Translations under genes and position numbers: made by a program | Notes under the pieces: model-generated | What the model was told of the DNA's origin: nothing | The model's input: only the letters and a program-made list of their open reading frames with translations | Databases searched by the model: none | Assembly (NCBI RefSeq): GCF_030445035.2 | Contig: NC_080680.1 | Span: forward strand, 92,881,157-92,945,156 | Direction of reading: 5' to 3' | DNA: 64,000 bases | Source: Dasypus novemcinctus | Lineage: Eukaryota; Chordata; Mammalia; Cingulata; Dasypodidae | Part shown: piece by piece, positions 12,501-21,400 of the stretch | Layout of the letters: each line of letters opens with the position of its first letter | Position numbering within the stretch: position 1 is the first letter of the stretch

Positions 12501-13822
12501 CAGCTGCATTTGGAATAACCTGAGAAGCCTTCTAGAAATAACAATGCTTGAGTTCACCTCTAGAGACTCTGGTTTAATTCATATGGGGTGGGACCCAGGC
12601 ATTAGTATTTTTTAAAAGTTCCCCAGGTGATTCTAAGATATTGTCAGGGAAAAGAAACAACCTTAGTTATTTATAAAGTATATTAGCACACTAATTGTCT
12701 GATAAATTCTTCAATCAAGAAATCTGTGTGACTTTTTTTTTAACACTCAATTTCTCAAATTTATTGTGCCTGCGATCACTGCTTCTTTTTCTCCAGTACT
12801 TTTTTAAAAATCCTGTTTTACCACCCTGAAGAGCAATGTTCTGTAGAATGCTAGTTAGAGAATCTACCAGGGGGTAGGGGTAGAGGTATGGGATGACAAG
12901 ATAAAAGTTTCCCACGTTATTTTAGCCCTAATGGAGCATCTTAGGAATAATGGAATACCTCTCAGTTTTACATTCGTCATCTATAAAATAGGAGTAAAAT
13001 GTAGTATTACTGTACAGAAATATTGTGAGAAATTGAATGAAGTGATGCATTTAAATACCTAGTACAGAGCAAGTATTCCCTGGATAGTAGCAGTGATTAT
13101 GAATTGACCCCATTACTTTACTCCTTAGGCCATGACAATAAGTCTGCATGTCAAGAACTTAGTTAGCCTAGTCTCTGGAACCTTCATGATAATTCTGGCA
13201 TGTCCCTTGCCCCAGTCACTCAAGAAGGCGGTATTCTTGGGAAGCGGATGTGGCTCAACAGATAGAGCATCCGCCTACCATATAGGAGGTCCAAGGGTTC
13301 TATATCCAGGGTCCCCTGCCTCATGTGGTGAACTGGCCCACGCACAGTGCTGCTGCATGCAAGGAGTGCTGGCCCACGCAGGGATGCCCCCACATAAGGG
13401 TGCCCCCCGTGCAAGCAGAGCTGCCCCACATGAAACTGCAGCCCACCCAGGAGTGGTGCCACACACACGGAGAGCTGACGCAGTAAGATGATGCAACAAA
13501 AAGAGACACAGATCCCCAGTGCCACCTGATGAGAATATAGGTGGACACAGAAGAACACAAAGTGAATGGACACAGAGAGCAGACAATGGGGTGGGGAGAA
13601 ATAAATAAAACTTTGAAAAAATAAATAAATGAGGCAGTATTCTCCCTTTACCACCAGTCCAAGGGGAGGCAGATCACCCTTCCACTTAGTGGTCACTGCT
13701 AACTGTTTGTTTTATTTCTCACCTTGTTCCCAGGAAAGATGGTGAATGTGCCCCTGGAACAGCTTCCCCTCCTTTTTAAGGTGGTGCTGCATTCCTGCAA
13801 GACAAGTGTGGGCAAGGAATGA
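178..13822 (+). CDS. NR6A1: NR6A1 (germ cell nuclear factor), C-terminal part, four exons
   Basis: Orphan nuclear receptor of the NR6 class. It acts in the nucleus as a repressor on direct-repeat-0 elements in embryonic and germ cells (established knowledge). The window holds only the 3' coding exons, joined as 178-586, 9905-10026, 11519-11671 and 13734-13822. They give about 256 residues, roughly the last half of the 480-residue human protein. The DNA-binding domain lies upstream of the window. Visible are the hinge ([12 protein letters not shown]) and nearly the whole ligand-binding domain ([70 protein letters not shown]), ending [11 protein letters not shown] and stop. All internal junctions keep frame and use GT/AG. 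There are no internal stops. The tandem neighbour on the same strand is NR5A1, as in human. Confidence 0.95.
660..870 (+). repeat. MIR SINE relic
   Basis: Core motifs GATTTGAATCCTTGCTCTGC, TTGTGACCTTGACCAAGTCT and ATAAAATGGGAATGATAA in the sense order. Confidence 0.8.
995..1170 (-). repeat. MIR SINE relic
   Basis: Antisense order: TACTCTGTGGTAGGCGCTGA, then GATGAAACTGAAGTTCAGAG, then GGATTTGAACCCAGAG. Confidence 0.75.
2482..2906 (-). mobile_element. Solo LTR, ERVL-MaLR-like
   Basis: A 425-bp unit with TG...CA ends (TGTTTTAG...AATCACA) and an exact 5-bp target duplication, ATATC, at 2477-2481 and 2907-2911. On the minus strand it shows CCTAATAAATTCCC, an LTR poly(A) signal, about 90 bases before its 3' end. 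No internal retroviral genes are present, so this is a recombined single LTR inside an older L1. Confidence 0.8.
3248..3480. mobile_element. Non-autonomous hAT transposon, 233 bp
   Basis: Terminal inverted repeats CAGGGATTCTTAACC and GGTTAAGAACCCCTG match at 14 of 15 positions. The 8-bp target duplication GTCTAGAG (3240-3247 and 3481-3488) is exact, as hAT elements make. No transposase frame. Confidence 0.9.
3885..5580 (-). mobile_element. L1 fragment, antisense, ORF2 C-terminal remnant
   Basis: The minus strand at 5230-5493 translates to [21 protein letters not shown]...[13 protein letters not shown], the familiar end region of L1 reverse-transcriptase ORF2. The sequence down to 3885 is the rest of an old L1M 3' region (on the plus strand GCTGAATAATACTCCATTAT, CATTTCTCTGTTGATGGATA). 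Several stops; inactive. Confidence 0.85.
6455..6720 (-). repeat. MIR SINE relic
   Basis: Antisense MIR with TTATTGAGGATTTG, CACCATCCTGTGAGACTG and a locally duplicated TCTATAGATGAAG (6578-6602), then AGGTTCAGAGAGGTGAAAAC. Confidence 0.8.
7915..8145 (+). repeat. MIR SINE relic
   Basis: GCGTTTGAACCTTGACCCCA, GTAACCTTGGGGAAGTCACC and a long MIR 3' tail (GGGTTATCAGGAGGGCAAAA). Confidence 0.75.
9115..9340 (+). repeat. MIR SINE relic
   Basis: AAGTTCTAGCTCTGCCACTG, AATGGTGATAATCACCTAAC and AATTAAATGAGATAATGCAC. This is one of the best preserved copies here. Confidence 0.85.
9560..9695 (-). repeat. MIR SINE relic
   Basis: CCATTTTACAGAGGAGGACC followed by GATGGAGCTGGATTTGAACT; lies about 210 bases before an NR6A1 exon. 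Confidence 0.75.
9905..10026 (+). CDS. NR6A1: NR6A1 coding exon, ligand-binding domain helices
   Basis: Acceptor CCCCAG|ATTTAG and donor AATCAAG|gtaagtgg. Encodes [19 protein letters not shown]...[11 protein letters not shown], completing the split Arg at its start and leaving one base (G) of the Asp codon at its end. A near-perfect donor and exact frame support both borders. Confidence 0.95.
10027..11518 (+). other. NR6A1: NR6A1 intron (1.5 kb)
   Basis: Contains a T tract just inside the donor (10060-10079), a G run plus (AC)n microsatellite at 10469-10500, and otherwise unique sequence. No gene signal seen. Confidence 0.8.
10469..10500. repeat. G run and (AC)n microsatellite
   Basis: A run of nine G followed by CACAAACACACACACACACACAT in an NR6A1 intron. 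Confidence 0.9.
11519..11671 (+). CDS. NR6A1: NR6A1 coding exon, ligand-binding domain
   Basis: Acceptor CTCCCACAG|ATATCAGG follows a C-rich tract. Donor GCAG|gtaacatt. Encodes [19 protein letters not shown]...[22 protein letters not shown], with a split Gly codon at the 3' edge. Confidence 0.95.
11865..12000 (-). repeat. MIR SINE relic
   Basis: CCTATAATGTGCTGAGTACT and GGCCATTCTATAAATGGGGA; 3' part degraded. Confidence 0.6.
12485..12640. repeat. MER5-like hAT relic
   Basis: GGTTCTTAACCCCAGCTGCA, then TGGGACCCAGGCATTAGTAT and CCCCAGGTGATTCTAA are the characteristic MER5A/B blocks. Confidence 0.75.
12935..13100 (+). repeat. MIR SINE relic, 3' part
   Basis: TCATCTATAAAATAGGAGTA, TTGTGAGAAATTGAATGAAG and CCTAGTACAGAGCAAG in MIR order. 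Confidence 0.7.
13240..13630 (+). mobile_element. DAS SINE (armadillo tRNA-derived), full length
   Basis: Starts GAAGCGGATGTGGCTCAACA, a tRNA-like head with an A-box-like and a degenerate B-box-like (GGGTTCTATATCC) segment. It has several GGCCCACGCA-type internal units, the AACAAAAAGAGACACAGA block and an AAATAAATAAAA tail. The flanking duplication GGCGGTATTCT (13228-13238) recurs as GGCAGTATTCT (13633-13643). The family is specific to xenarthrans. Confidence 0.9.
13734..13822 (+). CDS. NR6A1: NR6A1 terminal coding exon
   Basis: Acceptor GTTCCCAG|GAAAGATGG. Encodes [18 protein letters not shown] then [11 protein letters not shown] and TGA at 13820-13822. GCNF-type C-termini lack a classical AF-2 helix, and this one likewise ends without an LLxEML-type motif. 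Confidence 0.95.
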
Positions 13823-14018
13823 CCTGTTCCCAGCGCCCCTCCTCAGGCCATCCATGGTGCCTAGGGTGGGCAGGACAGGCTCCAGAGGAAAGAGCCAGAG
13901 AGACCAATATGGAGGCTGTGGAACACCGTTTTCAGCTCCCTCCATAGCAAGAAGAGTTTTTGTTTGTTTGTCTGTTTTTTTAACCTCATTTTTCTATATA
14001 TTTATTTCACGACAGAGT

Positions 14019-14026
14019 TGAATGTA
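14019..14026 (+). promoter_or_regulatory. miR-181 8mer seed match in NR6A1 3' UTR
   Basis: TGAATGTA matches the miR-181 seed (2-8 plus A1). A second 7mer, TGAATGT, lies at 16357-16363. In human, the miR-181a-2/b-2 cluster is transcribed antisense to NR6A1; that locus is outside this window. Confidence 0.45.
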
Positions 14027-14211
14027 TGGCCTTCAACATGATGCACATGCTTTTATGTGAATGCAGCTGATGCATTTCCTTGCAGTTTACAGAATGTGAA
14101 GATGTTTAATGTTACAGTGTTGTCATTGTTTAGAGATAGTTCTTTTGTATTTTGAGGGAGAGGGTGGGATGGGGCTGAGATGACTATTTCCATAATATTG
14201 ACAAAAGATGA

Positions 14212-14219
14212 CTACCTCA
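14212..14219 (+). promoter_or_regulatory. let-7 8mer seed match in NR6A1 3' UTR
   Basis: CTACCTCA, the full 8-base complement of the let-7 seed with the A opposite position 1, about 390 bases after the stop codon. let-7 repression of Nr6a1 is established in mouse fibroblasts. Confidence 0.75.
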
Positions 14220-15189
14220 TTGGAAAAGAAGGAGGGGTTTCCATTCCTACTTTTTCCACATTTTCTCAGCAGACCTCATACATTCGTCTGTCAGAGAGCA
14301 AACTGCCTTTTTCTAACCACAGAATTGCCAGGTGAAAGGGCACACTGTTGAGACGCAAAATGTTGTTTAGGTTTACCAGGTGAAGTGGGTGAGACATTGT
14401 GAACAAGGCAGGACATGAGGATTTGGCCATCTCTTTTCTTTGAAAAGCATGGAAGTTGAGAGCGGGGCACAGTTGCCAAACCTAGGTTAGGGATCCTCCC
14501 ACCAAGCAAGTCCTCAGGGCAGAAAGGTTTCTGTTCTCACACTCTGCTTCCACCTACACCTAAACCTCCACCTCTACCATTCTCTGCCACTGTGAACTTT
14601 TCCTCCAGGGAATAAGCCAATCCTTGGGTCTTGCCTACCAGCCCCCTTAGGACTCACAGCTACCTAAATCCCTGACCTGGATCTACTAAGGCCTGCCTTC
14701 CTCAGACTTCTTGCCTTTTCCTTATAAATTTGACTTCCTATTGGCCTTTTGAGAAACCATCTGAGCAAAATGCCAAGCTCTGAATCCTGGTGCTTACTAC
14801 TGATTTATTCTCTTTTCACCTTACTTTCTTCAAAGGGTAGTAGACAAAGGCCAGACTGCTAACAGAACGAACACTCCTCCCTTGGAATCCCTTGCTCCAT
14901 CCCTCACCTCATCCTGTCCCACCCCCAGGACTGAATCCAAAACTACAATCTTTTTTTTTTTTTTAAACAATAAGAAGGACCATTCAGCTACCTGCTGACC
15001 AGAAATTTTACCCCCAAATTCTACTCAATATGATACCTCTCAATATGATAGCAGGCTTCCTAAGGACCCCAGGCCAGAAAGCCCAAGGCCCAGAGTGGCA
15101 CAGATATCCCTTACAACATCAGTGGCTTGGCTGACCAAGGCCCAGAGGGCTGGAGCCAAAAGTACCTAGATGGGAGGGGGGGCTTTAAA

Positions 15190-15225
15190 CTACCTCAAGT
15201 TCCTAAGGGCCTGGCTGCTACCTCT
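15190..15225 (+). promoter_or_regulatory. paired let-7 seed matches in NR6A1 3' UTR
   Basis: CTACCTCA at 15190-15197 (8mer) and CTACCTCT at 15218-15225 (7mer-m8). Their starts are 28 bases apart, within the spacing range at which two miRNA sites usually act cooperatively. Confidence 0.75.
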
Positions 15226-18200
15226 GCAGATATGGCCTGGACCCCTTGTTCTTTCACTACCTGCGCCACCCATCCCCAGGAAGTGTTCCTTCCCTCTTGG
15301 CTTTGGTCAGCAGCCACACCAGGTATGTCTTGGAACTCTTTCAGATGCTTTTCCCTTCTCTGCCTTACTATAGCAATTGTCCCACCTATACCCAAGTACC
15401 TCCCTTAACCATGCAGCAGATAAACCGCTTAGTTGGGTGGACTTGAAGAGCTCACAGCAACTCCTCCTATCTGTTTGGTCAAAGGCCATTTGCTCTCTCC
15501 CCAACTCAACTTAGCAAACTTTCCCAGTGAACTACCACATCATGTGCGTACTGGGTAGTCTGTGTCTGATTGTAATTTTTTCTCTCTGGTGAAATGTTAC
15601 GGGTACCAGAAAAGTGATGACTTTGTCCCTTGATGGATCTAAAACTCAAGAGTGTTACTCCTCAATGCCATTTCCCCAAAAACTCTGAGGAAGAAAAAAA
15701 AGAAGAAAGAAGAGAGATATATTCCTCAGGAAAAGCTCCAATTAGCATGTTTTCCACATGTCAGTGGGAAGATTTATGTGTGTATATCTGTTTATTTCTA
15801 AGTTCCTGGTATTTTTCTTTGTTCCCCTGAATTTTTATTTAACCAACTAGATCACATTATTTGACTACAGGTCAGAGTTCTGAGCTGCTTCCCACAAAAT
15901 AGGAGAGGAGACGTATATCAGAGACCCCTGTTCCAAGACAACTTCTGTGTGCAGCATATTTCTTTGCTTAGACCTCCATCTGTCAAATTATTTTTTTTTT
16001 TTGGAAATTGCTTTTCTGTTAAATTAAGCATTTTACCCCTTGTATCAAAGGGTATCAAAGGAAATTGCTCTTTGAGACAAGAACATGTATTTTCAATAAC
16101 ATAGTTATTAAGCAGAGCAAGTTGTTAATTTGTGGAGAGGGGGAAGGTTCTGCAAGTTGCTATTATACAAATCCATTTTTACAAATGTTTGCGGCAGATT
16201 CCACTGAACAAAGAGCCCATTCATTGCCAAGAGCCTGCAGAATCTCTGAGCCAAGTGGCTGTGTGTTCCAAGCCGGAGCCTGACCTGTGGACTGCCTTTA
16301 ATGTCTTCTGCACCCAGTCCTTTTAAGACTTGGGCTTTTTTTAAAACAGGGTAAAGTGAATGTGTTACATTGCAAACTCAGGTATTATGAGGAGAAGGTA
16401 GGAGTGTAGCTAGCAGCGTGGAGACATTAGGTCAGCCACTAGATGTATTTGTGAATTTGGTTTGAAGGACACAGAGAAAGGTTGGAGGGGGAGGTTTGGT
16501 ATGTTTGGTTTTTACCTTTCTTCCCATAATGTTTGGTTAACAGGTAGCCTTTTTGCTAGTAGAAGAAGGAAAGCTGTGCATGTTGTCTCTTAATTCCTTT
16601 CTCTTCTGTCCTCTCTCTTATCCTCTGCCACCAACAGTACTCACTTTGAGAATTTTCCACCATAAAAATATGACTTCTGAAAGTTGTGTGGAAAAGGAGA
16701 GTCCAGCCTGCTTTCACTCTGTTGAAATACAAGTTTTTCCACTCCTTTCCCTTTCAATGTTTTCTTGACCCAAAAGAGAAATTTGGAACCTTGGAACTTC
16801 ACCTACAATTCATGCTCTCTGGTTCCTTTATAGACTTTTAGAGTTATAAACATGGTTTGGGGGTCTTGCCTTTAGTCTGGAGAAACTCCTCAGAACCTGT
16901 CTCTAGCATCCCACTTGTCACAGAGGACACCCAATGCCCACCCCAGCCCTAAGTGAGGTGGGCAAACCTCCAGGGATAGAAGGCAGTAGGCAGGCACTTC
17001 CCTGTTCCCCAGGTACAGTGGAGCAATGGGGGAAACTTAGGGGTCACCATGGCATCACTGAAAGTCACCCACCCCACACGGAACTGCCTTGCACCTGCCA
17101 CCTCATCTCAGGGAAGCAAGTACCTGCCATAGTCAATGTCATCAGGGCCTTAAAACCCTGGGAAAGAGCTAGCTGCCTTTCTCTGCTACCCATTTCCTAC
17201 ATTTGTTCATTTGTTCATTCTTGAATTCCTGGGGAATGGGACAGATGGAGATAGACAGAAAACCCAGCATGGGCAACATCTAAGTCATGTCCAAGTTTAG
17301 CCAAACTAAAAGGAGCCCTAGCTTCCCATCAGGGCAGGAAGTTGAGCAGTGGTTCCAAGACTTTAGCTCTGGGCCCTGGTCTTTTTTTTTTTTCTTTTTT
17401 TTTTTAAGTTTTACAATTGTTTTAAGAAATCCAGTCTTTCAGACTAGCCCTTTTATTAAACTTTGAATTTTTCTTTGATTTTTTTAAAAAGGAAAAAAAA
17501 AAACAAAACAAAAAAACCCCACAAAAACCTACTCTTACTCCCCCCCACACCTTGATCCACAAGTCTCCCCACACTCCCTTCTGCCTTTGCAGCTGACCAT
17601 TTCTCCCTTTTTCCTCTGAAGCATCTATGTCCAGTGTCTGTGAAATGATGTTTTATCTGTGTCTCAGGATGAGAAATGGCAATCATTCCACCAGATTCTA
17701 GAAACTGGATAGCCTTGAGGCAAGGGTTTCTGGGGCCACAGCTCAGGGATGTGTATTTAATTATAGGGTCCGCAGAAACCCCTCTCTTGGCTGCCATAGG
17801 CAACAGCTTTCTAGGCTTGGGAGCCAGACCTGGTCTGTTTTCTTCAGAGTCAGGGGCCCTCTCCTCTGGCCAGAGAGCCTTCTGGAGCTTCTTTAGCTAG
17901 ACCTGTGCTACCTTGAGACTCGAAGACTCCTTAACTGTCCTGCAACATGAGCCATGGTGGCCCTGCCTCTACCAGCTCGTAAGAAGCTTGTTTCTCTACT
18001 CAGTCTAGTTCCCACCTGGCCTCCCTCTTCGGGGCCTGCAGCACTAAATGGGCCACAGCCCATTCCAGAATCTACAGTGGGCTCAAAGAAAAGCTGTGAA
18101 TCAGACCAGAGCCTGCTACAAGTTCAAGAAAAAAGTTGTGTTACTGGTGGAGGCTAGTCTTCCAAATCCTGGAGACAGTCCTGCCAACCAAAGGATCATT

Positions 18201-18296
18201 TTTGCCCTTTGGTGACCATTGTTTTCTTACTCTTAAAACAGTCATGTAATAGTTGATAATGTTGTTGACTCAAATTTCCATGATAAAGAAGAAAAA

Positions 18297-18303
18297 CTAC
18301 CTC
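18297..18303 (+). promoter_or_regulatory. let-7 7mer seed match in NR6A1 3' UTR
   Basis: CTACCTC followed by T, in an A-rich context (GAAAAACTACCTCTTGAG). Local A/U richness favours miRNA access. Confidence 0.55.
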
Positions 18304-18789
18304 TTGAGTGACATCCTGGTTGATTCCTCACAGAGGAATCCTGTGGGAAAAGAATACTGTAGCTTCTATTCTGTTTACATGTTTCTGTCGGGAAAGCAAG
18401 CCTGCCTGCCCTGGGGTGTTGGTGTTTTTGTCTGTGTTGCCATCCCAAGCCTGCGATAGGGGCTTGTGGCTGTATTGTAATGTCTGGGCCGTGTCTGGGG
18501 AGTCTTTCCCACCTGCCCAGCCAGGAACTAGCCACCCCCTTGAAGAGGCCTCCATTTCCTTCCTATCCTCTACCTTCCGGTGCTCTGGTGGCACATGCAT
18601 CCACAAGCCTACCCCCGGGCTTCCCTAGGCCCACCTCCACCCACAGTCCTACAGAGGAATCGAGTAAACGGGATGTCTCTGAGCCCTTGTCCCAAAGGGC
18701 CAGCTAACAGGCTGCCTGCCACCTGGCTCCATCAAAGCTACATAACCAAATGTTAGTTGGTGGGTTCTGCGGGCTACCCAGGCCCTCTG

Positions 18790-18796
18790 CTACCTC
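18790..18796 (+). promoter_or_regulatory. let-7 7mer seed match near the NR6A1 3' end
   Basis: CTACCTC about 120 bases before the poly(A) signal. Sites near a UTR end tend to be effective, but the flanks here are C-rich. Confidence 0.5.
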
Positions 18797-18911
18797 CCAC
18801 CCTGCCAGCTGGTGAGGGATGGGCCCTGTTCTGTGAATTGACTACCTGTGGAAATGTGACCAATTAGTGTGAGATGCATGTTTAGCAAGTGTTAGGTACT
18901 GTATTTGAACC

Positions 18912-18917
18912 AATAAA
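18912..18917 (+). terminator. NR6A1: NR6A1 poly(A) signal
   Basis: AATAAA in AACCAATAAATGTG, followed 20-60 bases on by GT-rich sequence (ATCTGACTGTGAAG, GGTTCTGGGG). This is the first canonical hexamer after the NR6A1 stop codon on this strand. Confidence 0.75.
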
Positions 18918-19424
18918 TGTGAATCCTTCTGCACATGGCATCTGACTGTGAAGCTTGTCTAGGGTTCTGGGGAGGGACTGTGGGGTTTCCTGAGGAATTA
19001 GCTCACACCTACAGACCTGTTGCTCCTGCTTATAGCTGACACCTACCCCAAATCTTACTGCTGAGGGTCTGGCAGAAGGGAGGTCTCGCTAAGAACTTCT
19101 TGAATCAATGAGCCAGCACTGACTGAGGCACCTGCTCTATGTGCTCATGTGATAGACAAATGGCAGAGCTTGGGTTGAGGGTTGTGTGAAGAAAGATGTA
19201 GTCTCGGTCTGGGAGGAAAAAGGCTGAGGAGAGTCTGATCAAATTGTATTAAATTCTCATGTGTGGAATGAGGAAAGTCAGCTGCCTTCTCAAACCTCAC
19301 AAGGAACCAGCGAGCCCTTGAGGTTTGAGAGAGAGGGTTTTAGGGCAAAGGAAACACTGCACAGTGAATTAATAGACTGCCTGCCTTGCCCCACAAGAGA
19401 ACAGATAAGACAGGTGCAAGAAGA

Positions 19425-19620
19425 CAGCACACTTGTTGAGCATCTACACAGCACCAGGCAGTATGGTTGGTGCCTTTTATGCAATATCTCATGTAATCCT
19501 CATAACTATGCAAGGAATAGTCCCACTTTACTCAAAAGCAAATTGAGACTTGAGGAAGTAAAGTCATTTGCTAAAGATGACACATGACTAAGTGGCATAA
19601 TTGGCTTTTGAATCCAGGTC
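19425..19620 (-). repeat. MIR SINE relic
   Basis: TTGTTGAGCATCTACACAGC, CTCATGTAATCCTCATAACT and TGGCTTTTGAATCCAGGTC. Confidence 0.85.
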
Positions 19621-20189
19621 TATCTATATCAAAGTTATAACAGGCTTCCTCCCTGCTCAGCCTTAGCAAGTCAATAGTGCTGAATATGAACGTCTGGAGT
19701 TTGTAACAAAGCTCAGTAATGGCCTTTGGTTGAACTTTTTGCTATTAACAAAATTCTATTAAAACTAATCAAGGATTAATTTCTGTAAGAGATGGATGCA
19801 CAGACCAAACCGAATTGAGCTGAAAAGCAGTGCTGTCCTGAATATATGTGAAGTGCTGCAGGCACTAAATCTATGTGATTTCTCACCATACACATCCCAT
19901 GAGATGGCTCCATGGAAAAGTAAGTAGGAGGACTGCTGCCAAAATTTTGGGAAATACTGCACTTACTCTATTTTCTGCTTATTGACTCTCAACCTTCACT
20001 GGTGCATAGTAAAGGCTTGTGACGTCTTAACTAATAAAGCTAATTTTAATTAACCCAGGGTCTACCAAACATGTTTGAGCATGAAACATTTCCCCCCCAG
20101 CATAGCTGTGAAAATTCTGTTGGGACAGTATTTGGTGGAACCTTTATAAATTTATAAATTTCTACTTAGCTGAGTTTTTAGTGCCTTTG

Positions 20190-20400
20190 AGTGCCAGGCA
20201 ATAGTCTGGAAGGAAAGAATAATAAAGTAATTAATACAGAGAGCAAAGCAAAGCACTGGGCTGAGCATTTCATGTGCATTAGATTACTGATTTCTCGAGG
20301 AAACCCAGTGAGGGTTGGTGCTATAATGATCCCATTTTGCAGATAAGAAAGCTGATGCCCAGAGAGGTTAAGCAACTTGCCTATGGTTACATAAATAGTG
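20190..20400 (-). repeat. MIR SINE relic
   Basis: CATTTTGCAGATAAGAAAGC and CAGAGAGGTTAAGCAACTTG; the left part diverged. Confidence 0.8.
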
Positions 20401-20669
20401 TGACCTCAGGAATGATATAAACTGGCATTGATGGCCTACTATTAGGCAGGATTTGTGCCAAGATCTTTATCCTCGCGCAAACCATCTGTATGTAAGTGAA
20501 GAGCAGGGAATGCTGGCAGCTCTGTGTTATGCCAGAGATTGGGGCAAAACAAAAAATGAAGGAGAGGGTGTTGAGGTAAGGTTGGGTGTGACTATATGGT
20601 GCCCTCTCCCAGGGATCACTTCCCCCCAGGCAACTTGTGTGACAGCAGGCACATCAGTCGGGTCTCACC

Positions 20670-20850
20670 ATCCGAGTTCTAATCCCAGCTCTTCTTACTA
20701 GTGCGTCACCTTGATCCAGATAAATGCTCTCTCAGCCTCACTTTCCCTAAAAGATAAATGGAGATACTGGTGCCTTTGTCTTGGGTTTAGGGAGCATTGG
20801 CTGTGGCTGGCTCAAAGTAGGGACTCAGTGAAGCAATTCATATGAGGGAA
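20670..20850 (+). repeat. MIR SINE relic
   Basis: GAGTTCTAATCCCAGCTCTT, CAGCCTCACTTTCCCTAAAA and CTCAAAGTAGGGACTCAGTG. Confidence 0.75.
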
Positions 20851-21214
20851 GCTGTGTGAGGGGAGCTGCAGCCCCTCACCCCAAAAGCAGAAATCCACAG
20901 AGCCAGAAGCCACTTCTCTGGCTTGGCCTGGCCTTGACTTGGCCACCTAGCAAGGTTTTAGGCCCACAGTGATAATCAGCCTTCTGATGATACTGTGGTT
21001 AAAGTGCCCAACTGCCAGGCCCAGGGCTCTTGGAGTCTTGTTCCTTAGCAACAAGTCTCACCATGGAGACCACAGCCCCATCCTTGCCCTCCCTGCAAAC
21101 TCCCTCCCCGCAGACCTTCCCTGCTCAACACCTAGTCCTAGAAGCTCCAAGGAGACCCTTCCTCAGTTGAGGAGTTTGAGGTACAGTCCATCAAGAGGCA
21201 AAGGGAACTCCCAG

Positions 21215-21400
21215 TTTCTGAGTGTCCACTTTATGCCTGGCAAGGTTCTGAGATCCCTACACAGGTGGTCTCATTTAGTTTGAAAGAGAAGCCCTCACCC
21301 CATTTTACATAAATGGAAACAGGTTCAGGGAGGCAACCTGGGCCCATAGTTGCACAGCTGGTCAGGATAGGAGCTGAGATTTGAGTCCAGAGAAAGACAC
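21215..21400 (-). repeat. MIR SINE relic
   Basis: GTGTCCACTTTATGCCTGGC, ATGGAAACAGGTTCAGGGAG and GAGCTGAGATTTGAGTCC. Confidence 0.75.

Larger units (their letters stand above)
11672..13733 (+). other. NR6A1: NR6A1 last intron (2.1 kb)
   Basis: Contains a MIR relic, a MER5-like hAT relic and a DAS SINE (listed separately). The SINE ends about 100 bases before the terminal exon. Confidence 0.8.
13823..18935 (+). other. NR6A1: NR6A1 3' untranslated region
   Basis: About 5.1 kb from the TGA to the first strong AATAAA (18912). No DAS or L1 insertion and no convincing reading frame is seen, unlike the introns upstream; this suggests sequence constraint. Composition is moderately A/T-rich with U tracts near 15990, 17385 and 17475. 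It contains five let-7 seed matches and a miR-181 8mer. An ATTAAA at 17455-17460 before a U-rich stretch is a weak internal polyadenylation candidate. The two transcript sizes known for GCNF (long embryonic, short testicular) imply alternative ends, but I find no canonical AATAAA before 18912. Confidence 0.8.

Noticed and set aside
13132-13696. Overlapping frames of 80-158 codons on both strands
   Set aside because: Translations of a DAS SINE; similar products occur at the other DAS copies.
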